This document shows positions 1 to 9,659 of a DNA stretch of 64,000 nt, piece after piece (positions within the stretch are counted from its first letter, which is position 1; every line of letters begins with the position of its first letter). The position numbers and the translations under genes were made by a program. The stretch is from an uncultured Alistipes sp. (GTDB lineage Bacteria; Bacteroidota; Bacteroidia; Bacteroidales; Rikenellaceae): NCBI GenBank assembly GCA_900545315.1, contig UQYM01000010.1, positions 3,053-67,052 on the forward strand. Reading direction: 5' to 3'. The notes beneath the pieces were generated by a model. It was not told the origin of the DNA. It made no database searches and saw only the letters and a program-made list of their open reading frames with translations.

Positions 1-1718
1 AAGCCGATATCAACACCTACCGCAATAAGATCGATCTGCCCAACCTCAAAGGGGATCTCTCGGTAGGATTCAACACCGGCAAGCTGCAATCACTGACCAC
101 CTTTTCGTACCGTACGGTGGACGCCTACAAGCTGGTCGGCACCAAGGATGAGGTTCGTCACTACGCTGCCGGGGAGTTAAAAAAGATGGGGCCGAAGATG
201 ATTCCAATCACCGGCCCGGGCGGAAATATTGTCGGCATGCGGCCGGAGATGGATCCGACGACCGGCATGCCGGTGTTTGAGGTGCAAAGCACCAACCTCA
301 ACGATACGACGGTGATCGTTCCGCCCGATTCGCGAGGACTCAGCGTTAGTGGATGGCGTGACATCAACGTTGGACAACGTTTCGACTACACCCTTTCCAA
401 GAAATTCCGGTTCGAGCTCTCGGGCAACTACTTCAACAAACACCGCTACGACTTCAACGGCAGCATCTTGGATGACAACCCGATGTCGAACAACTCCAAG
501 CCCTGGACCTACGAGACATACGAAGGATACAATGTCAAGGCGTTGATGGAGCACTCCCCCAACGAGAACAACAAGGTCTATCTATCGTTCATCCGGGATG
601 AATATTTCCGCAATTTGGACAGTTTGAGCGGCGTCTCCACCCCAAAACAGAACCACATTTTCAATACCCCCCGTCTGTTGTGGACCTGGAAAGCGGGAGA
701 GGACAACCGTCTGACCACCGGTTTGGAGCTGGTCAACGAGCAGCTGCATTTCGACATGAACCCCCTGGGATATGACGATCTGAAGAGCATGAACACCGGA
801 TCGATCTACGTGCAGGACGAGATTCGTTCTCAAAAGGCGCTGAGTTTTACGGCCGGGGTGCGTGCCGACTGGAACAACCGGTTCGGATGGCATGTCACGC
901 CGAAGATCTCTGTTAAATATAACGTCGGCAAATTCACGATCCGAGGCAACTACGCCAACGGATACCGTAATCCGACCCTCAAAGAGCTGTTCATGGAGTT
1001 TCAGGTCCCGACCCAGGGTGAGACCTATATCATGGGTAACGACGCCCTCCGCCCCGAAACGAACCACTATCTCTCGCTGGCTGGAGAGTTCACCACGCGC
1101 GACTTCAACATCTCGGCAACCATCTACAACAGTTATTTCCGCAACAAGATCGATGTGCGCGGACACATGGAGGGGCTTAAAACGTTGCTCCAGTATGAGA
1201 ACATCCGACGCAGCCAGATGGGCGGCATCGAACTGATTGCCCGTTGGAGAATTTGTCGGGGACTGTTCTTGCGCGGCAACTACAATTACCTGTTCCAGAT
1301 CGACGATGCCTCGCAAGAATCGACGCAATACATCTACCCCAGCCCCCATACGGCTACACTGCAGGCTGACTACGGTTTTTCAGCCGGAAACAGCTGCTAC
1401 ATCAATCTCAATGCAACGGTACGATACGTCGGAGCCAAAACCTACGAAGATTTTATGCCGATTATCGATCTGAGTGGCATGAGCAGCGGATCAATGTCCG
1501 ATCTGAAATATTGGACAGGCTCCTATTCGGCAAGACAGGAGGGGTATGTGATCTGTGATGCGGCCGTTAATTTCGATTTCAAAGAGATGGTGGGCATTTC
1601 GGTCGGGGTGGACAATATCGGCAACTACCGCCCCAAGATCGTCAACTTCAACTCGGCAACCACCCCACGCCGCAACATGTTTGTTCGGGTCAGCTACGCA
1701 TTCGCCACAAAAAAATAG
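1..1718 (+). CDS. TonB-dependent outer-membrane receptor, C-terminal part
   Basis: The reading frame is open from base 3 and ends at TAG 1716-1718, so at least 571 residues of a larger receptor are present; the signal peptide, plug and early barrel lie upstream of the window. What remains is rich in alternating aromatic beta-strands and ends in a beta-strand closing on YAF plus a short basic tail, as in outer-membrane barrels. Near 970-1065 the pattern NPTLKELF followed by GNDALRPE is the typical extracellular-loop/strand signature of vitamin B12, haem and siderophore type TonB receptors rather than SusC proteins. It would import a ligand across the outer membrane using TonB energy. The substrate cannot be told. 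A strong hairpin terminator follows directly. An internal GTG at 117 is not the true start. Confidence 0.9.
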   Translation, partial: ADINTYRNKIDLPNLKGDLSVGFNTGKLQSLTTFSYRTVDAYKLVGTKDEVRHYAAGELKKMGPKMIPITGPGGNIVGMRPEMDPTTGMPVFEVQSTNLNDTTVIVPPDSRGLSVSGWRDINVGQRFDYTLSKKFRFELSGNYFNKHRYDFNGSILDDNPMSNNSKPWTYETYEGYNVKALMEHSPNENNKVYLSFIRDEYFRNLDSLSGVSTPKQNHIFNTPRLLWTWKAGEDNRLTTGLELVNEQLHFDMNPLGYDDLKSMNTGSIYVQDEIRSQKALSFTAGVRADWNNRFGWHVTPKISVKYNVGKFTIRGNYANGYRNPTLKELFMEFQVPTQGETYIMGNDALRPETNHYLSLAGEFTTRDFNISATIYNSYFRNKIDVRGHMEGLKTLLQYENIRRSQMGGIELIARWRICRGLFLRGNYNYLFQIDDASQESTQYIYPSPHTATLQADYGFSAGNSCYINLNATVRYVGAKTYEDFMPIIDLSGMSSGSMSDLKYWTGSYSARQEGYVICDAAVNFDFKEMVGISVGVDNIGNYRPKIVNFNSATTPRRNMFVRVSYAFATKK

Positions 1719-1767
1719 CGACTCCTCGATCACACATCGGCTCCGATCGTGCAGATCACCACAACCA

Positions 1768-1820
1768 AACGTTCAGCGGTGCAATTTTCGATTGAAGATT
1801 GCACCGCTGAACTTGTTTTT
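1768..1820 (+). terminator. Rho-independent terminator after the TonB receptor
   Basis: A perfect 15-bp inverted repeat (arms 1771-1785 and 1798-1812, 12-nt loop) is followed by a T-rich tail, about 50 bases after the receptor stop codon. Confidence 0.85.
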
Positions 1821-2122
1821 GAGCGTTTCAGGCGGTCAATGTACCTGACTCTCTTTCAATTTCAATCCGTCTCTCCGAATACCCAATTTTCTACCCGCTC
1901 CTGCATGAATTTCGGGTACCCCAAGCGCCCACCTTCCCTTTTGACGCCCCTTTATTGTACAGCAGCAACATCCTCTTCCCCCTCTTCCTCCTCTTTCTCT
2001 TCTTTCAGCCCCAACCTCACGCGGTGCACGATCTTTTCCCCAAGATAGTCTCGCTTCTACGGACTCTGCAGCGAGTAGGCATGTTTTTTGCCCGGGAAAA
2101 TCTGAATCGTAAAAATCTGCGT

Positions 2123-3049
2123 ATGGCTACAAAACAACAACCTTCACAAGTCGAACCGCTCCATCCGGGTTCACCCAAACGTCAACACACCCCAAACCCC
2201 GACACGGCCTCTCGTATAGCCGCTCAACTGCACACCGCGCACCATTTCAAGTATCCGCATCTGATGCTCGGCATTCGCGATGTACTGAACACCCTGGTTC
2301 TGCTGGGCAGTTTACTGATTATTGCGGCGCTATCGTTCGAAACATTTTACGACACACACGGCCACTACTTTCACCTCTATCTGAAAATCCAACTCTGGGT
2401 CTGCATTGTCTTCATGGCTGATTTTCTCTATCGCCTTTACCTCAGCGAACACAAAAAACGTTTCTTGTGGCGTAATTTTATCTTTCTGTTGGTGTCGATC
2501 CCCTTCCTCAACATCGCTAAATACAGCCCTGGAACCTTCCCAGACGAAGCCTATTACCTGCTGCGACTTATGCCTTTGGTTCGGGGCGGATACGGACTGG
2601 CCATTATGGTCGGCTGGCTAACCCGAAACCGCATCACCAACCTGATGGTATCCTATGTGGTCTCACTGTTGGCACTGATCTACTTCTCAACCCTGATCTT
2701 CTTCCAACTGGAACGGGGCGTCAACCCGGCCGTGGTCGATTACAAAACCGCCATCTGGTGGGCCTTCATGAATGTGACGACGGTTGGGGCCAATGTATTT
2801 GCCGTTACCCCTTTGGGCAAAATTCTGACGGTCGTACTGGCCTCGGCCGGCATGATGGTCTTTCCGATCTTTACTGTATTCATTACCAATAAGTTTCAAT
2901 CCCATATCAAAGCACAAATGCAACACCACGAACGCACGGGACATGAAGGCTCGCCAGACACATCCGACGAAGAGACCTCGGGCAATTCAGACAGCACCGT
3001 GGAGACTTCAGCCCCCTCGACCGTATCTGGATCCAACCAGAACCAGTAA
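2123..3049 (+). CDS. Six-helix ion-channel protein with degenerate K+ filter
   Basis: Start chosen at ATG 2123, giving 308 residues; the open frame continues upstream to 1955 but that part is not protein-like. After a polar N-terminus (1-45) there are hydrophobic helices near residues 52-72, 88-106, 116-130, 150-166 and 181-198, a pore-helix region at 208-222 and a last helix at 232-254, which is the layout of voltage-gated-type K+ channels. In K+ channels the filter reads TVGYGD; here it reads TTVGANV (residues 219-225), so the tyrosine and second glycine are missing. The last 50 residues are acidic, Ser/Thr-rich and probably disordered. It is an inner-membrane channel-like protein; whether it conducts K+, another ion or nothing is unknown. 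No neighbour suggests its role. Confidence 0.75.
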   Translation: MATKQQPSQVEPLHPGSPKRQHTPNPDTASRIAAQLHTAHHFKYPHLMLGIRDVLNTLVLLGSLLIIAALSFETFYDTHGHYFHLYLKIQLWVCIVFMADFLYRLYLSEHKKRFLWRNFIFLLVSIPFLNIAKYSPGTFPDEAYYLLRLMPLVRGGYGLAIMVGWLTRNRITNLMVSYVVSLLALIYFSTLIFFQLERGVNPAVVDYKTAIWWAFMNVTTVGANVFAVTPLGKILTVVLASAGMMVFPIFTVFITNKFQSHIKAQMQHHERTGHEGSPDTSDEETSGNSDSTVETSAPSTVSGSNQNQ

Positions 3050-3305
3050 AGTTTCCACCTCAAGCTAACCATGCCTAAGAGCGGCCTACCCCGGCGTGTA
3101 CTATTCGTCGTAAATTTCCGAGACCCGAAGAAACCCCATCTTGCTACCATCCAACCGTCTCCAATGGACGGCTATCTTATTGGAAGAATGTGTTGGAGAG
3201 GTAAAGGGTGCAATTGGAGGAAAAGAATCAATTTTAATGAAATGGATTTACAACAGAGGCCGATAACATACATGTACGCCAAACCCAGTAGGTATCCTAT
3301 CCAAT

Positions 3306-3347
3306 AAAAACAAGCAGGAGAGCTTAACGGCTCTCCTGCTTGTTTTT
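3306..3347. terminator. Bidirectional hairpin terminator
   Basis: A perfect 13-bp stem (3311-3323 with 3330-3342, 6-nt loop) is flanked by A5 on the left and T5 on the right, so it can act on both strands. It lies between the channel gene and the convergent Dcu gene. Confidence 0.9.
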
Positions 3348-3396
3348 ATCTTTCAGTTTGGTTGAATCGCGAATCTTACTCCTCGCGAAGAACTGC

Positions 3397-4728
3397 TTAA
3401 TGCATCACCCCGAGCAGCTGCACCAACAGCAGGCCAGTCACTACAGCGGCAACCGTGGCAATCAACCCGGGCACCATAAACGAATGGTTCAATACATATT
3501 TACCGATTCGGGTCGTGCCTGTTCTATCGAAATTGATGGCGGCCACAACAGTCGGATAGTTCGGGATAAAGAAATAGCCATTCACGGCCGGCAACATAGC
3601 CACCAACAACCACGGAGAGATACCCAAGGCAATTCCCAGAGGCATCAGGGCCCGTACGGTAGCGGCCTGACTGTACAGCAGAATGGACATTACGAACAGC
3701 GCAATGCCGAACAGCCAAGGCATGGCGGTCACCACCCCTTCGATCGACTCTCGCAATTGAGCCATATTGCCGTGCAGAAAGGTATCCCCCATCCAAGCGA
3801 TACCGAAGATGGCCACAACGGCCTGCATCCCGGCCGAAAAGACCGAACCCTGAGCTGCCTTGATTCCATCCGTTCGGGTGATCAGCAGGATTAGTGCAGC
3901 AGCCGAAAGCATCAGGATCTCAATAACTACCGGCATATTGAGCACTGTATCGCCACATTTGCGCATACTGTCCACCGATCCGAACAGCACGATCAAAATG
4001 GTTGCCAGAATAAAAATAGCTACCGAGACAGCAGCCTTCCACGAACTGCCAGAGGTTTGGGCTGTGACGGTCGATGTTTGGAATTCTCCTGCCTCCAACC
4101 GGCGCAGGTATTCGGGATCGGCCTCCAACTCCTTCCCTACCTTCAACGAATAGAGAGCCCCCAGCAAGACACCCACCAAAGTCGATGGAATACAAATAAT
4201 CAAAATATCCAGCAGCGAGATTTGATAACCAGCCAGCAGGCTCAGCAATGCAACCACAGCGGCTGAAATGGGGCTGGCTGTAATGGCCTGCTGAGAGGCA
4301 ATCACCGCAATAGATAGCGGACGTTCCGGGCGGATTTTGGTTTCGCGAGCCACTTCGGCAATCACCGGCAGCACGGAGTAGGCCACGTGGCCCGTTCCCG
4401 CTACGAAGGTAAAGAGATAGGTTACCAACGGGCTTAACAGGGTGATCCGGGAGGGGTGTTTTCGCAACAGACGTTCAGCCTGACGCACCATCAGATCCAG
4501 CCCGCCGGCCGCCTGCATACAGCCCGCTGCCGCAATGACGGCAACAATCATCAACATGACATCGACAGGGGGCGAGGTGGGTTCAAGTCCGAAGATGAAT
4601 ACAAGGATAGAGAGTCCGATGCCTCCCATGACTCCGAGGCCAATACCTCCCAGTCGGGCGCCGACCAGAATGGCGACCAGGACAAAAAGAAATTGCAACA
4701 ACATAGTTTCGACAGCAAGCTCAATCAT
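3397..4728 (-). CDS. dcuA: Anaerobic C4-dicarboxylate transporter, DcuA/DcuB family
   Basis: Start taken at ATG 4728 (443 residues), which matches the family length of about 430-450; the longer open frame to 4830 adds a polar stretch not seen in the family. The protein is highly hydrophobic with around ten to twelve membrane spans and family-typical stretches, for instance GGIGLGVMGG near the N-terminus, AGTGHVAYSVLPVI around residue 110 and ASQQAITASPIS. Dcu carriers exchange fumarate, malate or aspartate for succinate during anaerobic fumarate respiration. That role fits a succinate-producing Bacteroidota, but the exact substrate is inference. DcuA and DcuB cannot be told apart from sequence alone. 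Monocistronic, ending at the bidirectional terminator. Confidence 0.9.
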   Translation of the reverse strand: MIELAVETMLLQFLFVLVAILVGARLGGIGLGVMGGIGLSILVFIFGLEPTSPPVDVMLMIVAVIAAAGCMQAAGGLDLMVRQAERLLRKHPSRITLLSPLVTYLFTFVAGTGHVAYSVLPVIAEVARETKIRPERPLSIAVIASQQAITASPISAAVVALLSLLAGYQISLLDILIICIPSTLVGVLLGALYSLKVGKELEADPEYLRRLEAGEFQTSTVTAQTSGSSWKAAVSVAIFILATILIVLFGSVDSMRKCGDTVLNMPVVIEILMLSAAALILLITRTDGIKAAQGSVFSAGMQAVVAIFGIAWMGDTFLHGNMAQLRESIEGVVTAMPWLFGIALFVMSILLYSQAATVRALMPLGIALGISPWLLVAMLPAVNGYFFIPNYPTVVAAINFDRTGTTRIGKYVLNHSFMVPGLIATVAAVVTGLLLVQLLGVMH

Positions 4729-5083
4729 TGCGGGTCGACTTCTACGACAACCCATCGCAGGCCCGCAGACCGATGACAAAGGTAAGCATTTACCGTCAAA
4801 AGCTCCAAACGATTCCTGCAACGCGTTCAAAACCCATCTACGAAAAGCACGCCAAAGCTCGCAAAAGGGTTATGCACTCTCTTGCATCACGATTTCCACG
4901 CTGCATGCCTCTGTTATATCAGGACTTTTGTTGCATCGAGACTTTCCCTCCCCCCTGACAGTCCTCAAAATCGTTCTTTAATGCAAACCCTCTCACCCAT
5001 AACGGGATCGACATTCTCACCCGAATGATATCCGACACACTTACATTCGACGGCAAGCAATCTCAATAAAAGGATAGGTTGTT

Positions 5084-5983
5084 TTAATGGGTTTTCAGAT
5101 AATTCGAGCAGAGTGTATGGATCAGGCCGTCGATGATGCCGATGGTGGGGACAAAGATCGAGTCGGCACCAATTCGGTCGGCAATGGTCAAGAAGATCTC
5201 TGCAGCCGGCACAATCACATCGGCCCGGTCCGGATTGAGTTTGAATCGTTCCATGCGCTGTTCCGGATCGAGAGGTCGCAGCAAATCGTACAGCCGTCGC
5301 AGCTCCGACACTTTCAGGTGGGCATTCGTCTGTTTTTCAGCCAGACTGTACAGCTTGTTGATATTGCCGCCGGAACCGATAATCTGCAAATTGGGGTAAT
5401 CCCGTTTCAACTGATCCATGTCGTTGCGTAATATCTCCCAGGTCCACTCCTTCACCTTACCGCTGAGCATACGGACCGTTCCCACATCATACGACCGGGA
5501 ACTGATCAACACGCCATCATGAATCAGACTCACCTCCGTACTACCGCCACCCACATCGACATAAATGTAGCTGCCCCGACTCTCCAGCAGATCCCCGATA
5601 TGGCTGTCATAAACAATACGGGCCTCCTCCACACCGTCGATCACCTCGATCCGGATCCCGGTTTTGGCATAGATCCGATCGGCGATTCGGCTACCATTGA
5701 CCGCATCACGCATTGCTGAGGTTGCGCAGGCCCGGTAACTCACCACGTTAAAGACCTTCATCAACAACCGAAAAGCCCGAATCGTTCGCATCAGCTGTTT
5801 CTGTTTCTCGGCCGAAATACGACCCTCACTGAAAGAGTCTTCGCCCAACCGCAACGGAATGCGCAACATCACACATTTGGTCAATTCGTTCACGGTCTCA
5901 CCGGGCCGAATTCCCTTGATAAGCAGCCGCACAGCATTCGATCCAATATCGATAGCGGCAAAATTGAGTTTACTTTCCAACAT
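5084..5983 (-). CDS. ppx: Exopolyphosphatase / Ppx-GppA phosphatase
   Basis: The 299-residue protein has the ASKHA-type fold of Ppx/GppA phosphatases: the phosphate-1 loop FAAIDIGSNAVRLLI at residues 8-22, ATSAMRDA near 88 and YVDVGGGSTEVSLI near 140 (phosphate-2 loop), with IIGSGGNINKL further on. It matches the short, roughly 300-residue form without the C-terminal HD domain of E. coli Ppx. It likely hydrolyses polyphosphate or pppGpp in the cytoplasm. Its start codon lies 3 bases after the ppk1 stop, so the two are translationally coupled and should balance polyphosphate synthesis and breakdown. Confidence 0.92.
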   Translation of the reverse strand: MLESKLNFAAIDIGSNAVRLLIKGIRPGETVNELTKCVMLRIPLRLGEDSFSEGRISAEKQKQLMRTIRAFRLLMKVFNVVSYRACATSAMRDAVNGSRIADRIYAKTGIRIEVIDGVEEARIVYDSHIGDLLESRGSYIYVDVGGGSTEVSLIHDGVLISSRSYDVGTVRMLSGKVKEWTWEILRNDMDQLKRDYPNLQIIGSGGNINKLYSLAEKQTNAHLKVSELRRLYDLLRPLDPEQRMERFKLNPDRADVIVPAAEIFLTIADRIGADSIFVPTIGIIDGLIHTLCSNYLKTH

Positions 5984-5986
5984 GGA

Positions 5987-8059
5987 CTATTTTGTTTCGC
6001 TTTGAGACAAACCGGTATAATATTCATAGAGCTCTTTTTGGGAGCGGAACGGGGGCTCGCCATTCTGGTAGATGCGGTTCGAATCCGTCCCGTCGATCAC
6101 ACGCGCCGCCATATTATCCCGGAGACCATATTCAACCACACGACGCAACTCCGCCCGGATCGTCCGGTCATGTACCGGCACATACACCTCCACACGGCGA
6201 TTGAAGTTGCGGGTCATCCAGTCTGCCGAACCGAGATAGTAACGTTCATGTCCTCCATTGCAGAAAATAATGATTCGCGAGTGCTCCAGATAGCGATCGA
6301 TGATTCCCCGCAGTTCGATATTTTCGCTCTGTCCTGCCACACCCGGAATCACCGAACAGTTGCCCCGCACCAACATGCGGATCTCAACCCCCGCATCGGA
6401 GGCCTCATACAGCTTGCGCACGATACGCTCATCGGTAATGTGGTTGATTTTCCCCAGGATATAGGCTTTGCGGCCGGCTCGGGCATTGGCAATCTCGGTA
6501 TCGATCCGGGCAAACAGCTGCTGCAACATGTTGTGCGGCGAGACCAACAGCTGTTCAAAGTGCACCTGTTTTTCGGGATGGCGGATGAAATCGAAGACCG
6601 CATCAACCTCACGGGTAATCCGACGATCGGCCGTCAACAGGGTCACATCGGTGTACAGTTTGGCATTCCCTTCGTGGAAATTTCCGGTGCTCACACAGAC
6701 CACATCCCCTTTGGGTGAACCGATGTGGGTCAACTTGCCATGCACCTTCAACCCCTCAACACCAAAGAGCACATGAATCCCCGCATCCTGCATCTTTTTC
6801 GACCAGTTGATGTTCGACGACTCATCGAAACGGGCCAACAGCTCGACCACCACCGTCACCTCCTTCCCATGGCGGGCCGCACAGATCAACGCTTTAACCA
6901 CCTTGGAATCCTTTGCCAATCGATAGACGGTTGTCTTGATACTCTTCACATCCCGGCTCAATGCAGCCTCCCGCAACAGCCGGATATAGTTTGAAAAGTT
7001 CTGGTAGGGATAGTGCAGGAAACGATCCTTCTTGCGCACCGCCTCCAGCGCACTGCCGTAGGTCTCAAACGGAGAGGTCATCATGGCCAGTTGCGGTGGA
7101 AACTTCAGATCGGAACGACCCACCGAAGGAAAGTTCATCAGATCCTTCATATTGTGGTACCGCGATCCCGCATCACTGGTATCATATCGATCGATATGGA
7201 GTTTGGTACGGATATGACGCAACAGATCGCGCGGCATCTGCTTGTCATAGACCAGACGTACCGGCTCCCCCTTTTTGCGGTTCTTCACCCCGCGGGCGAT
7301 CTTCTCGACCAGATCCTCCCCCAATCCGCTGTCGAGTTCGATCTCGGCATCGCGGGTAAACTTAAAGGTGTAAGCCTCGAACGAATCGTAATGCAACCCG
7401 GCAAAGATAAAGGGGAGACAGAACCGTACCACATCATCCAAAAACATGATGCAGGTGCGCCCCTCTTCCGGCGGCAAGACAATGAAACGCCCGAACTCTC
7501 GTGTCGGCAACGCAATCAGCGCAAAATCCCGAATCGGGCGCCCGCTGCGAGGCCCCCTTCGCATCAGTTTAATCGCAAGATAGATCCCCGAATCCTTCAA
7601 ATCACTCAACCAGGGCCCCTGCGTCGATATCAGCGGATAGGTCGAACTATTCAGATCGGTCCGATAAACCATCTTGATGTAACGGATCTGCGACGGGGTG
7701 AGCTGCGTCTCGTCGATCAGATCGATGTGCTCCTTTTTGAGTTCCGCTTTGATCTGCTCGAATGTGGCCTCAAACTCCTGCAGGTAAGTTTTGGTCAACT
7801 TTTCAATCAGACGCAACTCCCGCAGAGCCATTGCCCGCGTCTGCCCACCGTGGGGTCTCTCCTCGTATTCTACTACCCGCTTGAGGGTCGAGACCCGTAC
7901 CCGATAAAACTCATCAAGATTGTTGGAATAGATGCCCAGAAAGGTGAGCCGCTCGAGCAACGGCACATTATCACGCTGGGCCTCCTGCAAAATGCGCCGG
8001 TTGAAATACATCCAACTCACATCTCGGTCCAACATCTTCACCACCTTTTTCTTCTCCAT
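5987..8059 (-). CDS. ppk1: Polyphosphate kinase 1
   Basis: At 690 residues it matches PPK1. The N-terminal domain carries the family pattern DVSWMYFNRRILQEA and YSNNLDEFYRVRV. The two catalytic-domain histidines known from E. coli (His435 and His592) correspond to His440 in GLKVHGKLTHIG and His593 in LEHSRIII. The enzyme reversibly transfers the gamma phosphate of ATP to polyphosphate chains. It is the first gene of a ppk1-ppx operon. A PiT phosphate transporter gene lies 13 kb away but is not part of the operon. Confidence 0.97.
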   Translation of the reverse strand: MEKKKVVKMLDRDVSWMYFNRRILQEAQRDNVPLLERLTFLGIYSNNLDEFYRVRVSTLKRVVEYEERPHGGQTRAMALRELRLIEKLTKTYLQEFEATFEQIKAELKKEHIDLIDETQLTPSQIRYIKMVYRTDLNSSTYPLISTQGPWLSDLKDSGIYLAIKLMRRGPRSGRPIRDFALIALPTREFGRFIVLPPEEGRTCIMFLDDVVRFCLPFIFAGLHYDSFEAYTFKFTRDAEIELDSGLGEDLVEKIARGVKNRKKGEPVRLVYDKQMPRDLLRHIRTKLHIDRYDTSDAGSRYHNMKDLMNFPSVGRSDLKFPPQLAMMTSPFETYGSALEAVRKKDRFLHYPYQNFSNYIRLLREAALSRDVKSIKTTVYRLAKDSKVVKALICAARHGKEVTVVVELLARFDESSNINWSKKMQDAGIHVLFGVEGLKVHGKLTHIGSPKGDVVCVSTGNFHEGNAKLYTDVTLLTADRRITREVDAVFDFIRHPEKQVHFEQLLVSPHNMLQQLFARIDTEIANARAGRKAYILGKINHITDERIVRKLYEASDAGVEIRMLVRGNCSVIPGVAGQSENIELRGIIDRYLEHSRIIIFCNGGHERYYLGSADWMTRNFNRRVEVYVPVHDRTIRAELRRVVEYGLRDNMAARVIDGTDSNRIYQNGEPPFRSQKELYEYYTGLSQSETK

Positions 8060-8314
8060 ATCCTGCCTTTCAAATAACGTTCGCTAACTCAACTTGAAAC
8101 CTTATTCCGTTTTCCTCTCCACCTGCAGCCTCACAAAACCCTTTTAAACCTCGTTGCCCTTGCATACCAACTCTGCTACATGCCCGGAAGCCCTTGCTAC
8201 ACGTTTCTCACACCTGCAAAAATGGACCGGAAACCCGAATAAGTATAAAGACGTATTTTACACTGGGTCATGGTCTTTCTCCGGCCAAAGCGGCCAAAAC
8301 CCCAAAATTTATGC

Positions 8315-8322
8315 TAAATTTG
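8315..8322 (+). promoter_or_regulatory. Bacteroidota -7 element upstream of cysteate synthase
   Basis: TAAATTTG matches the TAnnTTTG form, 45 bases before the start codon. I see no good -33 TTTG at the proper distance, so this is a partial match. The rest of 8060-8366 shows no gene. Confidence 0.45.
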
Positions 8323-8366
8323 TTCTGCTTTAAATACGTCAAAACGAATTCATTTGTACTAAGATA

Positions 8367-9659
8367 ATGAAAAATTTCAGCGCTACGAAGTACACACTGC
8401 AAAATGTCACCACCGGCCGCACATTCGAAGATACCGGCTGGCTTCTGGACGATCCTCAAGGCGGCGAACCCTCATTGATTCGCGCCCGCTACGCCCAGCG
8501 TCAAATCGAGATCGGCCCTGAAGAGATGGGTATCTACCGTTTCGCCGACTGGCTGCCCGTAGGTCGCATGTTGAAGGGGTCGTGCGCTCCCGTAACTTAC
8601 AAAAGCGAAAAACTGGCCAAAGCCCTCGGGCTCAAAAACCTCTACATTACCTTTAACGGCTACTACCCCAAGATCGGTGCCAACATGCGCACCTGCTCGT
8701 TCAAAGAGACCGAAGCCTACTCGGTTTGCGCTCGTCTGCGGGCAGACCATGAACACAAAATTTTGGTGGTAGCTTCGGCCGGTAATACCGCCCGTGCCTT
8801 CGCACAGGTCTGCTCGGATAACAACATTCCCCTGCTGCTGAGCGTACCCGAAGACAACCTCGATGCCCTGTGGTTCGATGCTCCGCTCAACGACTGCGTC
8901 AAATTGATCGCAGCCCGCAAAGGCGGCGACTATTTCGATGCTATTCATCTAAGCAATTTGGTCCTCAAATCGGATAAATTCCTGGCCGAAGGTGGCGCCA
9001 AAAACATTGCCCGCCGTGATGGTATGGCCACTACGGTTTTGTCGGCAACCACCTTTATCGGCCGTATCCCCGACTACTACTTCCAAGCAATCGGTAGCGG
9101 CACCGGAGCCATTGCAGCCTGGGAAGCCAACCTGCGTCTGATCGAAGATGGCCGTTTCGGCTCCCACAAGATGAAGCTGATGGTATCGCAAAACCTGCCG
9201 TTCGTTCCGATGTACAAGGCCTGGAAAGCCAAGTCCCGGGCGCTGCTGCCCTATGATGTGGATCAGGCCCGTATCGATGCCGAATCGATCGATGCCAAAG
9301 TGCTGTCGAACCGTAAACCGCCCTACTCGACCGGCGGTGGCCTGTACGACGCCCTGATCGATACCGATGGAGATATTCTGGCTGCAACCAACGAAGAGGC
9401 CCGTGCAGCGAAAAAACTGTTCAAAGAGACCGAAGGGGTCGATATCTACTCTGCCCCGGGTATTGCACTTGCCTCGCTGATCAACGCTATCAAGGCCGGC
9501 GAAGTTGATCCCGAAAAGATCGTGATGCTGAACGTCACCGGCGGCGGCGAACAACATTGCCAAGAGGGCAAACAGCTGCACTACCTGAAACCCTCCCTGG
9601 TATTCGATTTCGATCCCGACCCCAACGAGGTGATCGACAAGGTCTCGGCCCTGTTTTAA
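8367..9659 (+). CDS. Cysteate synthase (PLP-dependent, threonine-synthase-like)
   Basis: This 430-residue fold-type II PLP protein resembles archaeal cysteate synthase, which makes L-cysteate from O-phosphoserine and sulfite, more than true threonine synthase. Visible features: the probable PLP lysine Lys113 in TCSFKETEAY, the phosphate-handling loop ASAGNTARAF at about 136-145, and the C-terminal cofactor loop VTGGGEQ at about 390. In methanogens the product feeds coenzyme M; in Bacteroidota such as Alistipes, cysteate is the head-group precursor of sulfonolipids (capnine, sulfobacins). The second reading is an inference from the host. No cysteate acyltransferase lies in this window. Single gene, flanked by non-coding DNA. 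A threonine synthase paralogue of other specificity cannot be fully excluded. Confidence 0.85.
   Translation: MKNFSATKYTLQNVTTGRTFEDTGWLLDDPQGGEPSLIRARYAQRQIEIGPEEMGIYRFADWLPVGRMLKGSCAPVTYKSEKLAKALGLKNLYITFNGYYPKIGANMRTCSFKETEAYSVCARLRADHEHKILVVASAGNTARAFAQVCSDNNIPLLLSVPEDNLDALWFDAPLNDCVKLIAARKGGDYFDAIHLSNLVLKSDKFLAEGGAKNIARRDGMATTVLSATTFIGRIPDYYFQAIGSGTGAIAAWEANLRLIEDGRFGSHKMKLMVSQNLPFVPMYKAWKAKSRALLPYDVDQARIDAESIDAKVLSNRKPPYSTGGGLYDALIDTDGDILAATNEEARAAKKLFKETEGVDIYSAPGIALASLINAIKAGEVDPEKIVMLNVTGGGEQHCQEGKQLHYLKPSLVFDFDPDPNEVIDKVSALF

Noticed and set aside
582..1349. 255-codon minus-strand frame opposite the TonB receptor
   Set aside because: A mirror of the real gene in GC-rich coding DNA; no promoter or family.
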